Shown one piece after another: positions 53,621-64,000 of a stretch of 64,000 nt of DNA. Within the stretch, counting starts at the first letter, position 1; each line of letters starts with the position of its first letter. The stretch is taken from contig JALGQZ010000011.1 in assembly GCA_023105745.1 (NCBI GenBank), positions 26,555,975-26,619,974 on the forward strand, read 5' to 3'. The notes below the pieces were generated by a model. The model did not search any database. It had not been told where the DNA came from and saw only the letters and a list, made by a program, of their open reading frames with translations. A program made the position numbers and the translations under genes. This stretch comes from Austropuccinia psidii. Its lineage: Eukaryota; Basidiomycota; Pucciniomycetes; Pucciniales; Sphaerophragmiaceae.

Positions 53621-55943
53621 TGTGGGAACTCCTCTGCGTGTGGGATAAATGAGGCAGTACCTGGAAGGGGAAATTACAAGAAAACAGTTTTGAATTGCTG
53701 TTTGAGACTTGTAACCCTTGCTCTGCTCGTGTGCTAGAATAATCTAGACTGCCCTTCCTAATAGGCTAAGTTATCTTTACTGAGTTCACCAAATCAATTT
53801 TATTATTGATAGTGGCTTGATCAGAAAATATTATACTCAACAATCTCTAATCAGACTTTGCTCTACTCAAAAAAATGGTTATTTAAAACCTTAACAAATA
53901 AATTCTTTTTAAAACTTTCAGCAGGCTGAGTGGATTTCACCAGATGATAGTACAACAATATATAAAAATAATATAATAACCAAAATAAATAAAAAAATAA
54001 TAGGAAACACTTTCTTCTAATACAAAACTACAAAATATTCTTTTCTTGATAATTATTTAATAGATATAGAAACTAATATCTAGGATAACAACAATCTTCA
54101 ATTATCTGAAATAATAAACTTGAAAGGGATAAAAATATATTTCAAGCCTTTTTGATGTGATGGGTGGGATAATACTCTAATACTTGTGAATGATATAGTA
54201 TAATATTGGTAGTTTAATGTTATGTTTGGTGTTGATTTAATATAGCTTAAATGATCTCTTCTGGTTTTCTGATAATAATAATATCTAATTGTTATAGTTT
54301 CAATATTAATTTGAACTAAACACTAATGTATTTAATTTTATTTTGTTCCTTGAGGATAATTTATTAGGGATTACCCAATAAATACAAATCCACTTTTATT
54401 TTAAAAGTAGTAAAATTACTTTTGTTGTGCAGGTTTTGTTTTAAAACAAGCAAAATTACTCTCTTTGAGGAAGTTTTCAACAAAAAACTAGCCCAAAACT
54501 AATTATAATGGTTAGGTTTTATTTTAAAGCCTACAAAATTACTTTGGTTTGATGGTTTTATTTTAAAACTCTCTAAAAATTACTTTTAAGGATTTAAACA
54601 CCAAACTCCAGAGACGCCTTGCTCATGAGCTTCAAGCTTGAAGATCCTAATTAAATAAGGCACTAGTCTACCTGCTAGTAAGGGATGAATTAAAGTCTTT
54701 TCACACTATTGGTTCTCTTGATCTATGTCAACAATGAACCTCAGTTACTGGGCTTAATTTATCAAAATTTCTAGTATACCTCCTAGAAGAGGGATCAGAA
54801 AAAATAAATTGAATTTACAATTTCTAGATGGGGAAAAGGGAAAAAGTGGGAGAGAGGGCCTCTATTTATAGCCGTGGGGCCCTCCATAGGAGTGCAAAAA
54901 AGAGGGGTCTTAGAAATTTTCAGCCTCTGGTGGCGGTGAAAAGCTGTGCGAACTTTAATTTTGGATTTTCAGGGCAACGTGTTGTGACGTGACACGAGTC
55001 TGGATTTCTGACCAATCAGATTGCTTCACTTGACTTTTCCTAATGACGTGACGTGTTTCTGACCAATCAGATCCATTCATTCTTACCTCTCCTATTCACA
55101 TGTGACATGTGGCTGTGTAATACAATTAAACCTTAATTTCTGGCCCTGGAACCCTTATCTCCATGTATTACTCAATTGATTACTAATCTGTCGCTGATTT
55201 TCCTGTATCATAGTTTTCTGGCTTCCTGTATTACTCATTGACCTATATTACCTGTATTACCTGTATTCTTCCTGAAAATTCCTAAATCTTTTATATTCCT
55301 TCCAAAATTCAGTCCTACTCTTCATTTCTGCAGCTTCAATGAGAAATTTGGGGGTTACATTAACAGAAAAGTTGATGTAATATGGCCTTTCCAATTCAGC
55401 AATAAATTATTTCAGTCTTAAATAATTAATCATTCAATTATCTAAAGGAACTCAATGATGCTTATCCCCTCTTTGGGTGGTTCATAACAGCAAAAACACA
55501 TGAAATTTCCCAAAATTGATACTTCAAAAGTGTTTTGTTCCACACCTTGAATCTTCTATGTCCCCTATGATGCCTAAAACTCTGCTCTTTATTAATTGGC
55601 ATCCTCATTGTGACTCTGATTATATTAATCACCCAATTGCTTATATTTAAGCATATTAAAAAAATATATATTAAAAAAGATTATTTACAGAGAAAATTGA
55701 AAAATGTCTTTGATTTGGGTACTGTCCATCGCAATTATGTGTTGGATAGTGCAGTGGGGTGACACTGACAGAGCAAATCTGTGGTCAATTTTCCTTAATG
55801 AATATATCATTTGTGTTATTCCATGTTTATTTTACTGTTACTTTTCCTCAAAGGTGATTTCATTCTATTGATATCCTCTTTTATATAAATAATTACCATA
55901 AAAATAAAAAATGTATTCAGCTGAACTGTCATGGTATACCACA
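53621..55943 (-). repeat. 5' LTR of element B (right copy)
   Basis: Matches the left copy along its full length with about 22 differences. It is the promoter-bearing LTR for minus-strand transcription. Confidence 0.93.
54863..55066 (-). promoter_or_regulatory. Promoter region in the 5' LTR of B
   Basis: On the minus strand TATAAATAG (54870-54862) is preceded upstream by TGACGTGACA-type sites and two ATTGG (CCAAT) boxes within CTGATTGGTCAG, spaced 51 bp apart, with TGACGTGACGTG between them. The left LTR shows the same at 42575-42582 (TATA), 42697-42706 and 42756-42767 (ACGT sites), and 42724-42728 and 42775-42779 (CCAAT). This is a conventional core promoter with CCAAT and bZIP-type sites. 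Confidence 0.55.
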
Positions 55944-55947
55944 ATAC

Positions 55948-57315
55948 ATGTGTGATAGCCCTGGCAGAAAGATATTCATTGAAAACTATACTAAATGAAT
56001 TCCATGATACTGTTGTATCTGGACATCTCTCAGAATATAGGACCTTAGAAAGAGTAAAAATAGCATCTTTGTGGCCAAATTAAAGAAATGATGTTTCAGA
56101 CTATTTCCAGAATTGTGAAATATTTCAAAAAACAAAATAGAGCCACAGGTAAGAAATTTGGACTGATGATCCAAATCCAAAAACCAAAATACCCCTGTGA
56201 AATAGTTCATATGGATTGGGTTACAGCTCTACCCCCAGGAGGAGATAGAAGCTATAGTGCATGCCTGGTGTTAGTGGACAGGTAAAGCAAGACCCAAATT
56301 TTCTTACCATGTCAAAAACATGAAACAGATATGAAAACAGCCCTAACTATATGAAATAGAATAATTAGTCATACAGGCTCATTTGAAAATATCATAAGTG
56401 ATAGAGATCCCAAATTCACTTCAGAATTATGGACAAATCTCTATAACTGTTTTGAAAAGGAATTATCATTCTCAACAGCTTATCACCCTCAGACTGATGG
56501 GTTAGAAGAGGAAATGATCCAAAATTTGGAAGACATGAACAGAATATTCTGTGCTTATGGCCTAGAACTCAAAGACTCTGACGAATTTAAACATGATTTG
56601 TGCACTCTTATACCAGCTCTTGAGCTGGCATACAAGACATCAATTCATTGATAAACTGGCAAAACACCAGAAATGTCAGAAAAAGGTTGGAATACAGGAA
56701 TTCCTTATGATATTCTTGCAAAGGACTTAGTTGATATAAATCCAAAAGAAAGCAGTCTCAAAATAATGCTTGATATAGAAGGAAATCATGAAAACAGATG
56801 AATGAAAGATCCTTTCAAAAATGCAAAAGAAAGATGGGATAAAAGTCATACACCACCTGCTTTTAAAGTAGGAGCCTTGGTACTAGTATCAAAGCTCAAA
56901 TTCAATAGTATAGAAGTCGCAAAGAAATTTAAAGATTCATTTGCAGGACCCTTCATGATAAGAGAACTTCATAGCCCTAATGCTGTGCAAATGAAACTAA
57001 CAGGTGAATTAACAAAAAAACACCCAGTCTTTCCTCTAAGCCTGATAAAATCTTACAGCCACAATGATAACAAATTGTTTCTACTATGTAAAAAACCACA
57101 TGAAATCCCTTATTTAAGAGAAGGAGAAGAAAAGAAAGTTTTAAAAGTCCTCAAAGAAATGAGGAAAAGAAACAAAAAGGAAAGGGAATACCTTATAAGG
57201 TATAGAAACCCAACTAAAGAAGATGAATGGCTACTTGAGAAAGATATAGCAAATTCTTATCAGATATTAAGGAGGTTTAGAAATGAAATAAGACCCAAAG
57301 AAGAGAAAGATTAAG
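55948..57315 (+). pseudogene. Integrase and tail of element D (resumed after B)
   Basis: Continues the zinc-binding region (LNEFHDTVVSGHLSEYRTLE), then [19 protein letters not shown], the core with [20 protein letters not shown], and a decayed second Asp region ([15 protein letters not shown]). The third motif is changed to GLEEEMIQ. The last frame (56802-57314) keeps the integrase C-terminal domain and the chromodomain-like tail (RKRNKKEREYLIRYRNPTKE, LLEKDIANSYQILRRF). Numerous stops occur before 56802. It joins to 41332 when B and one atac are removed. Confidence 0.8.
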
Positions 57316-57409
57316 CATTATTGAGAGGTAGTAAAGTGGATGATACCCTAATTGACCATATCAGATTGTAGTATAATCTTCCTTAATGGTAGGGAATGTG
57401 AGCCTTTTG
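57316..57409 (+). repeat. 3' end of element D: polypurine tract and LTR stub
   Basis: AATGGTAGGGAA (57385-57396) is followed by TGTGAGCCTTTTG (57397-57409). Similarity to the LTR then stops abruptly, so nearly all of the 3' LTR is missing. Confidence 0.65.
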
Positions 57410-57829
57410 GATAATCATATGGTTTTTTACTTATTAGTGTAAATAACCCCTTATCATTTGAGCTGTAAGTTTTTATCAGGCTTAGAGGAAAGGCTTGGTT
57501 TTTGTTAATTAATTCACCTGTTAGTTCTATCTGCACAGAATTAGGGATTTGTAGTTATCTTATCATGAATAGTATTGAAAAGGAATCTTTTAATTTATTT
57601 TGGCCTTAGATCATATTAAATTTTAGATTCAATACTAGTACCAAGGATCCTAATTTTAAAGCAGGTGACCTATGACTTTTGTCCCATCTTTCTTTTGTAT
57701 ATTTGAAAGGATCTTCCATACATCTGCTTTCATGATGTCTTGTTATATAAAGCAATGTTTTGAGAATGCTTTCTTTTGTATTTATATCAACTAAGTCCTT
57801 TTTGAGAATATCATAAGGAGTTATTGTAT
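57410..57829 (-). pseudogene. Inverted integrase C-terminal fragment of the C family
   Basis: On the minus strand fragments of the C-family integrase end can be read: [12 protein letters not shown] near 57800, KERWDKSH near 57700, QIELTGELINKNQAFPLSLI near 57530 and SSNDKGLFTL near 57450, with many stops. Orientation is opposite to D on its left and E on its right. It is a rearrangement product. Confidence 0.6.
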
Positions 57830-60220
57830 TTCAACCTCAAGGTGAGTGCCTCTATTTAAATTTCAATAAAAAGAGTTTTTAGTGTTCTCAAATATTTTTA
57901 TCTTCCCAATTATGACTACTAGAAGAGGATCCCAATACTCCATCCAATCAGATGGAACTGGACTCAGAAGTAGAGTTGATACCTCAAAAGGGAAAAGAAA
58001 GGGCAAAATCCCAAGTGGAACAGAATCAACACAAGGGTGCCATATCCCAAAGCCAAGTCCCAGAAATGCCCATAATATCTGAGCCAGAGTTAGAACTAAG
58101 TATGAGTAACTCCAAAAGATATAAATCAAATTCAGAGGGCTCAAATATACATTTATATGAGTAAGTACAAACAGTACTACACAGTGTAAAAGAAAAAGGA
58201 TTGGGAAATGTTGCCACAAATCCACCAAGCAGTGATGAACTGCTGGCACATCCTCAAAAATTTCTCTGAAGAAGAGGAAAAGGTGAGATCCTCCAATGGA
58301 TGGAGTCCGCTATCATCCAAGCCTCAAATAAAAAAGATAAAGGAGTACAATTCCAAAAAGAGGGAGGAAAGCAAGGAATAAGCCCCAGTAGCTTTTACCA
58401 GCAAGCCTCAACGCAACCAACTTCCACAAGAAGGGAAGAATAACAAGAACAATAATGGGTGGAAACAATATTACCCAAGCTACAGGATCCCAAAAATCCA
58501 AAAAAGATGCCATGGAAAATGTTTTCAACATGGCCAGAAACTTGATTGAATTCAAGGACAAAGAGGAACAGAGAATGAGACAACCTCATTTCCGAAAGAA
58601 ATAAGTTTGTCTCCTGATTTTTTAAATACTTCAACAGAAGTTAAAAGTAGTATTTTATTTCTTAAAGACATTAAAAATAGTTTATTATCCTTACAAGAAA
58701 AAAATAACAATTTATCACCTTCAACAAAAATTGTTGCACAAAATAAAGAAAAAATTGATGACATTAAACCTATGGTTGAAAATAATAAACCAAAAATTTT
58801 CTTTGACAATATTCAAAAATTAATACAAGGAAAACAGGAATTGTGTAAACACATAAAAGGTATCAAAGAAAAAACTTTGAAAATAAATTATGATGTGAGT
58901 ATTGTAAATCTTATAGACAAATCAAAAAAAATTAAGTATTTCAGGGGAGAAATTTGAAGAAAAGAATTCATAATATCAAAAATTACTTCTAGACCATGTA
59001 GAAAAAGGTTAAGAAGCAAGAATGAATCTTGAATATGATATTTAGAGTCAAATAAGACTTATTATTGAGAAAATGGATGAAATAAGCGAGGCTAACTTAA
59101 ATATGCCAATGTTATTGACACCATTTTCTCATATAAGCAGTCCTGCTAAACCAAAAGAGGAAATAACAAATCCATTCATAGCAGATTTGAGAAATCAAGA
59201 AAATAACCAAGTCTTAATGAAAGAAGAACCTTAATTAAAATAATGGCTAACATTCACAGGTGAAGGTGAACATGACCATGTGTAATTTGTTAAAACAATT
59301 GACATGCTACAGGAAGATTATGCCATACCAGATGAATTAATCACTCCCAGATTACCTTCATTATTTAAAAGATTGGCAAAAAGATGGTATTATGGAATAA
59401 GACAAACAAATGGCTAAAATATCTGGTCTTGGTGGAGAAATGAAATCCTCACCAAGTGGGAATATGATGCCTGGAGGTACAAGATGGAAAATGCATTCAA
59501 AAATTCCTTCTTTGACTTAGATAAGGATGAAACTTTGGCTTGGTTACTAAAAGAAGTTTAAAGTTTCAATGCACTGTTTCCAGAAATGTCACAGAAAATG
59601 GTGCATATGAAAATACTCAAGAAATGTGGAGGGAAACTGGAACATTCCCTAAGAAGCACATGTATAGAACCATGGTACACAGAAGAGTATAGATATAGTG
59701 ATAGAAGAACAAAAATTGGCAGAACATGGAAGAAATTTGACACTAAAAGTCAAAACAAACCATTTATCAAGAAAGATAAAACAAAAGAACCTTTCAAAAC
59801 CAATACATCCAACACTAATGAGAAAAGAAAATGCCATAAATGTGGAGGTATTTGACACTTAGCCAATAATCTCCTTGAGGAGGAAAAATCAATTAAGTTG
59901 TGGAAACAGAAGACCACAATGACCAAGAAAATGAATCTGAGTCTGAAAAAGACACTAAAGAGTCAGCATATTCTGAAAGTGATGGAATTAATATAATTAA
60001 TTCAAAATTAATAATATTTATTTAACATATGAAGTACTAGATGTAAATTCAAAATTACCACAAGTTGGAACATCTGATACAAGCCTAACAAACATACAGG
60101 ATTCCAAGCTGTATAGAACCAAACCAGAAAAAGAAATGGTATATACAGCTGGAAAATCAAGTATAAGTATTGTAAGGGTTGGAAACTAAGAGGCAGAAGC
60201 AAATTTAGATACAGGAGCAT
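57830..60220 (+). pseudogene. Gag to protease fragment E of the C family
   Basis: Begins at the end of exon 1 (cctcaag|GTGAGT, donor 57842). The acceptor cluster AGAAGAGG at 57921-57928 follows, then both frames: gag frame GSQYSIQSDGTGLRSRVDTS and X frame MELDSEVELIPQKGKERAK. Downstream are the coiled coil (58607-58957), the capsid-like part (RLAKRWYYGIRQTNG near 59367), MSQKMVHMKILKKCGGKLEH (59586), CHKCGGI of a zinc knuckle (59832) and the protease start NLDTGA (60205). It is cut there by element F. A 2-base deletion near 58037 distinguishes it from C. Confidence 0.75.
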
Positions 60221-61631
60221 TGTAAGCCTGTGACTCAAAACCAGAACACAAGCATGACAGCCAAATACCATAAACCAATGGCAAAGCCAAGATACCACCA
60301 AAACATGGATCTGAGCCAAATCAGCTTGAAAAGTATCCAAAAAAGAGGAAAAGTACTCCTTTTCGAATATAAAAGTCCCATCATCATAGGTCAAAGAATA
60401 ATAAAGTTATTCCTGCTCAAAGTTGTTGCTGAGAATAAACCTTAATTTTCACCTCTCATCTGCAATACAGAGTAAGAGGCTTAACCCCATCAAATGGGTA
60501 TCAAAAATGAAGCTTCAAGCTAAAGCTATCAAATGGTTTCAGCCAAACTGAGCTAGAACCATTATTACAGAAGTTATGGCTAAATTCAGGCCAAATAAGG
60601 GTGAATAAAATATTCACCTCTCATCTAACTTCTACAGTTTTAGTGTGAGATACCTAAAGTGGGGTCTTTTTGGAAAGGGCACAATCAGGGCTATCTAATG
60701 CTGCCATTAATTCCCCCATATCTTATTTAGAGAAAAATTCATAACTCAAACAAGCCCAAACCCTGCATATGTACAAAAATCTTGTACATGGGATACCTTT
60801 GCGGTATTTAATGATAACCATATCAAATGAGGTACCATTGTGTAGAACGCATACAGGGATACACACTGAACCAATTTTTAAGTTGATATCTCAAAAACTG
60901 ACAAAGGTATGGCTGTTTTAAGGTCAAAATCCCACAGTTTGGCCAATACAGCCCTACCATGGGATAATATCCCATAACCATGACTATGAGGTATCTAACT
61001 GACAAAGAAGCTTGCCTTTACTTCAATAACTCATAGTTCATTCAATACTGCGGTCCCATACAGGTTCTGTACAGCATTCTACGCGTCATACATGTCAGAC
61101 TCAGGCTGTGTGCTCCCCAGATGAATGTTTTCACCCTGTATTGTTGAAAACTGCCCAGATATGATTTCAAAACCACATCTGAGACCAATAAAGCCTATAC
61201 AGGCCTTTTTCAAACTACAATCCTGTTCTTGAGAGTGAAAATCTTCACTTCCTCTACGTGAATAGGTCTAGCAATCTTTTCACTCGTTTCAGGATAAAAG
61301 GAGGCTTTTTCACTGCCAGAAAAGGAATCCCCATCCTGCTCTTAATTTCCTATGTAGTACAACTGTCAAAAAAATTTATACTCTTGGAAAATAACCAGGT
61401 TATATACCAAAAGGTTATTTGCCAATTATTCTGTCTTTGAAAGATTTTTCAACACCCAAAACCCCTTTTGTGGTACCAGTTTAGCCATTTCACAGGGTTT
61501 TCACCAAGTTTTCAAAAGTAACTCTTCCAAAATAAGTCTTGCAAGAGTCCAGGAGTTCATTTAAGTAGCTTTATAAAACAAGTCCCTAAGCCCAAGGGAT
61601 GGCCCTGGGTTCCAAAAATGTATTTTTGACA
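60221..61631 (+). repeat. 5' LTR of element F
   Basis: Starts TGTAAGCCTGTGACTCAAAA and ends ATTTTTGACA. It resembles the A' LTR (1997-3404, opposite orientation) along its length, for example the stretch about tgggataatatcccataaccatg. A TATA-like GGATAAAAGG is near 61293. Confidence 0.8.
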
Positions 61632-62460
61632 TTTTGGAGGGGGATTTAATAAATTGACCATATTGAACCCCTGAATATAAATGATTAATAAAGTTCTGTA
61701 GAGAGAATTCTGCTTTTGAGAGATTTTAAAAGCCAAAAAATATAGCTAAAGGCACAAATTTGGGCAGTTAATGGGGTTTTCACTGATTTCTCCATGGTAA
61801 TACCCATAAAAGAGGTCTCCTCTTCATTTATGGTATTTTATCCCATTCTTTATGTCTTGATAATATTACCTCTTTCAAACACAAAACATTTGAGCAAAAT
61901 ATTTCTCTGTGAGTGATCTAACCAAGTAGGCACTTCCATTTTTCAAACAAGTTTGATGATGTATCAAAGAAAATATTTTCATGATAGCTATTTAAATCAA
62001 TTATACATTCAAAGCTCTGGTAATTTAAAGCATTATTTTATTTTATGTATTATAAATTATCATTCTCAAAAGCTATAGAAATGAAATTGATATTTTATCT
62101 ATAATAATGAAGATTTATTTTAACATATTGAAGGACAATGTTAAAAAAATAATTTCAGGCTCAAGTCACAGCTTTAATTGATTTTCCATATTTTCTTAAA
62201 TTAATTTCTTTTGAGCTCATATAAGGTATAGTTTCTAAAGAACTTCATTTATTTTCAGTATATAGCCTCATGCGCTTTATCTTATAGGGTGAGCTACAAA
62301 AATAATTTGTAGACTATTGCAGAAAAATCAATATTAATTCTATATTGGGGAGCTTTAAACTAAATTTATAAGAATTATTTGAAAAATTAAGTCAACCAAA
62401 AAAGTATATTATAGGATCAATTAAATCAACAATATATCGCTGGCTATCCAGTTACACAAA
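61632..62460 (+). other. Leader of element F
   Basis: TTTTGGAGGGGG replaces the PBS TTTTGGGGGCCTGG of A'. The rest is AT-rich with no open frame or repeat that I recognise. Confidence 0.5.
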
Positions 62461-62462
62461 AA

Positions 62463-64000
62463 ATGCCCTGGTGTGTTGACAGAGTCAAAGCCTCTGGATG
62501 TTTGAGACAGGACTTGACCACTGCTCCACTCTTACTGATGCCAGACTTTAAACTGCCTTTTAAACTATATATTGGTGCATCAGGGGATGGGCTGGGTGTT
62601 GCACTGCATCAAGTCCATCTTATCAATTATAAACCTATGGAAGGAACCACATGCTTCATATCCAGGAAAATCAAACCAAATGAAGCCAGATATGGAGAAA
62701 ATGAAATGGAGTGTTCATTGCCTTGTCTGGGCCTTGGAAAAATTGAATCCATTCCTGGAGGAATGTGTTTTTGAAGTGATAGCAGATTGTACTGCTGTTA
62801 AGTCACTTTTCAACATGAAGACACCTAACAAACATATGCTCAGATGGCAAATAGCCATACAATAGTATAGGGGCAGTAAGCATATTGCTCACAAAGATGC
62901 AAATATTTATAAAAATGAAGATGGACTAAGCAGATGGCCACTATCAAATAATATTGATAATCCTGCTTATGTACCAGAAGAAGCTTCCCCACAGATCCCC
63001 ATAGAAGGAATCAGTGGTACAGACCTGAACACTACTTTTTTTGAAGAGTTAAGAAACAGTTATACTAAGGATAAGAACTGTAGGACTTTGTGCCAATTAC
63101 TTACTAAGGACTGTAAAGACAATTCTTTGATAAATTTCTGTGATGAGATATGTAAAAAATCAAATAAGAAAGGAAGATTCCACTTACTGGACGGTATAAT
63201 TTACCACAGAACTAAGAATACATATGTAATGACAGTTGTGGACAGGTCCTTAATCAATCTTGTAGTTAAAGAATGCCATGACAGCCCTTTCTCAGGACAT
63301 CTGTCTGAAAACAGAACAAGAGAAAAAATAAAAACTTTCATATGGTAGCCAATGTGGCAGAAAGATGTTGCAGAATGTTGCAAAGCCTGTGACAGATGTC
63401 AAAAAGCAAATCAATCCACTGGCAAAAGACTTGAAAATATGATCAAGATCCAAGAGCCCAGCAGACCTTGGCAAATTCTCCATATGGATTGTGTAACGGG
63501 CCTGCCACCAGGGAGTGATAGAAGTTATAGTCCTTACCTAGTGATTGTTGACAGATTTAGTAGAACTCCAATCTTTCTACCTTGTCACAAGGATGATACC
63601 ACATCAGATACAGCTCTTCTTATATGGACTAGGGTAGTATCATGGACTGACATATTGACAAAAATGATTAGTAAAAGAGATCCCAAATTGACCTCAGCAC
63701 TATTGACAAATCTTCACCAACTATTTGGGACCAAATTATCCTTCTCTACAGCCTACCACCCAAAAGCTGGTGGTCTTGCTGAGAGGATGATCCAAAACTT
63801 GGAATACATGGTAAGAGGATTTTGTGCATATGGCCTTGAATTTAAAGATTGTGATGGATTCAACCATGATTGGTTTATTCTTTTACCAGCACTGGAATTG
63901 GCATATGAGACATCCATTCATGCCAGCACAAATGAAACTCCTGATATTCTAGAAAAAGGATGGAATGCCAAATTACCTGAAGATTCCTTGAGAAAACATT
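62463..64000 (+). pseudogene. RNase H and integrase of element F
   Basis: Starts in the RNase H ([20 protein letters not shown], where the catalytic Asp after YI is Gly). It then has [20 protein letters not shown], a frame change near 62740 and stops near 62865 and 63346. The integrase zinc module reads ECHDSPFSGHLSENRT and [10 protein letters not shown]. The core keeps HMDCVTGLPPGSD and GLAERMIQ, but the second acid is lost: ISKRDPKL near 63668-63690 instead of ISDRDPKF. It runs off the window in the integrase C-terminal part. Confidence 0.8.

Larger units (their letters stand above)
41333..55943 (-). mobile_element. Young 14.6-kb LTR retrotransposon B (gag-protease, no RT)
   Basis: LTRs of 2324 bp (41333-43656) and 2323 bp (53621-55943) have ends TGTGG...CCACA and a 4-bp target duplication atac (41329-41332, 55944-55947). 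Coding is on the minus strand: PBS at 53601-53618, gag, protease, a second protease-like protein, a long non-coding part with an antisense CpG-rich cassette, and polypurine tract 43657-43667. About 22 LTR differences by eye give about 99% identity. I find no RT, RNase H or integrase motif in any frame, so it should be non-autonomous. It is inserted in the integrase zinc-binding region of D. Confidence 0.9.
30614..57409 (+). mobile_element. Old C-family LTR retrotransposon D, interrupted by two solo LTRs and element B
   Basis: The element starts with a diverged C-type LTR (30614-34342, split by a solo LTR) and PBS TTTGGGATCTTGG. Then come gag (split by a second solo LTR at 36331), protease, RT and RNase H to 41332. 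Integrase and tail follow B at 55948-57315, then a polypurine tract and only 13 bases of 3' LTR. Dozens of stops and shifts show that it is much older than C. The 3' LTR was lost at the junction with inverted sequence at 57410. Confidence 0.85.
60221..64000 (+). mobile_element. Element F: A'-like LTR retrotransposon with internal deletion (runs off window)
   Basis: The 5' LTR (60221-61631) is followed by a degenerate PBS and about 830 bases of non-coding leader. Pol then starts directly at RNase H. Gag, protease and RT are missing, so there is a large internal deletion. The preceding five bases are agcat (60216-60220). The sequence after the LTR is not agcat, so this is not a solo LTR. The element is inserted in the protease motif of fragment E. 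Confidence 0.75.

Noticed and set aside
60221..61631. Solo LTR
   Set aside because: The sequence to the right is a degenerate PBS and leader leading to pol, and the left flank agcat is not repeated after the LTR.

Overview
The window is almost entirely transposable-element DNA from a fungal genome, most probably a rust fungus (Pucciniales). The Ty3/Gypsy integrase and RNase H proteins and the Tnp2-type transposase resemble, from memory, proteins in rust genomes such as Austropuccinia psidii. No database was searched. The DNA is AT-rich, has spliceosomal GT-AG introns and is strongly CpG-poor. I see no ordinary host gene, rRNA, tRNA or CRISPR array. The one possible exception is a CpG-rich, intron-bearing cassette at about 46.2-47.5 kb.

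Layout. (1) 1-3404: 5' half of a minus-strand LTR retrotransposon (call it A'). (2) 3405-29865: an old EnSpm/CACTA-like DNA transposon with two convergent genes, a plus-strand Tnp2-like transposase and a minus-strand partner. Each gene is split by a Ty3/Gypsy element: A (5656-15806, target duplication GGGCT) and C (17441-28158, target duplication CTTTC). Removing each insertion with one target copy rejoins the reading frame. (3) 30019-57409: a short gag fragment, then an old C-family element (D). D is itself interrupted by two related solo LTRs in opposite orientation (31673-33580, 36331-38214) and by B, a young 14.6-kb minus-strand LTR element (41333-55943). (4) 57410-60220: an inverted pol fragment joined to another C-family gag copy (E). 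(5) 60221-64000: the start of an internally deleted A'-like element (F).

A and C are chromovirus-type Ty3/Gypsy elements: gag with zinc knuckle, protease, RT, RNase H, integrase and a chromodomain-like tail, all broken by a few stops and frameshifts. B encodes gag, a protease and a second, apparently inactive protease-like protein. It has no RT, RNase H or integrase, so it should depend on another element. Its 3' half carries, in antisense, a CpG-rich cassette unlike anything around it. By-eye LTR comparison gives about 97% identity for A and for C and about 99% for B, so B is the most recent arrival.

The most interesting system is the 5' end of the A/A'/C/D/E elements. A leader intron appears to assemble the start codon from two exons (A|TG). 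A second intron ends in tandem acceptors (AG-AG) two bases apart. Choosing one or the other would join the first exon either to a conserved overlapping protein (here 'ORF X') or to the Gag frame. Both frames are open and conserved between the diverged A and A' copies, with one stop in the A gag frame.
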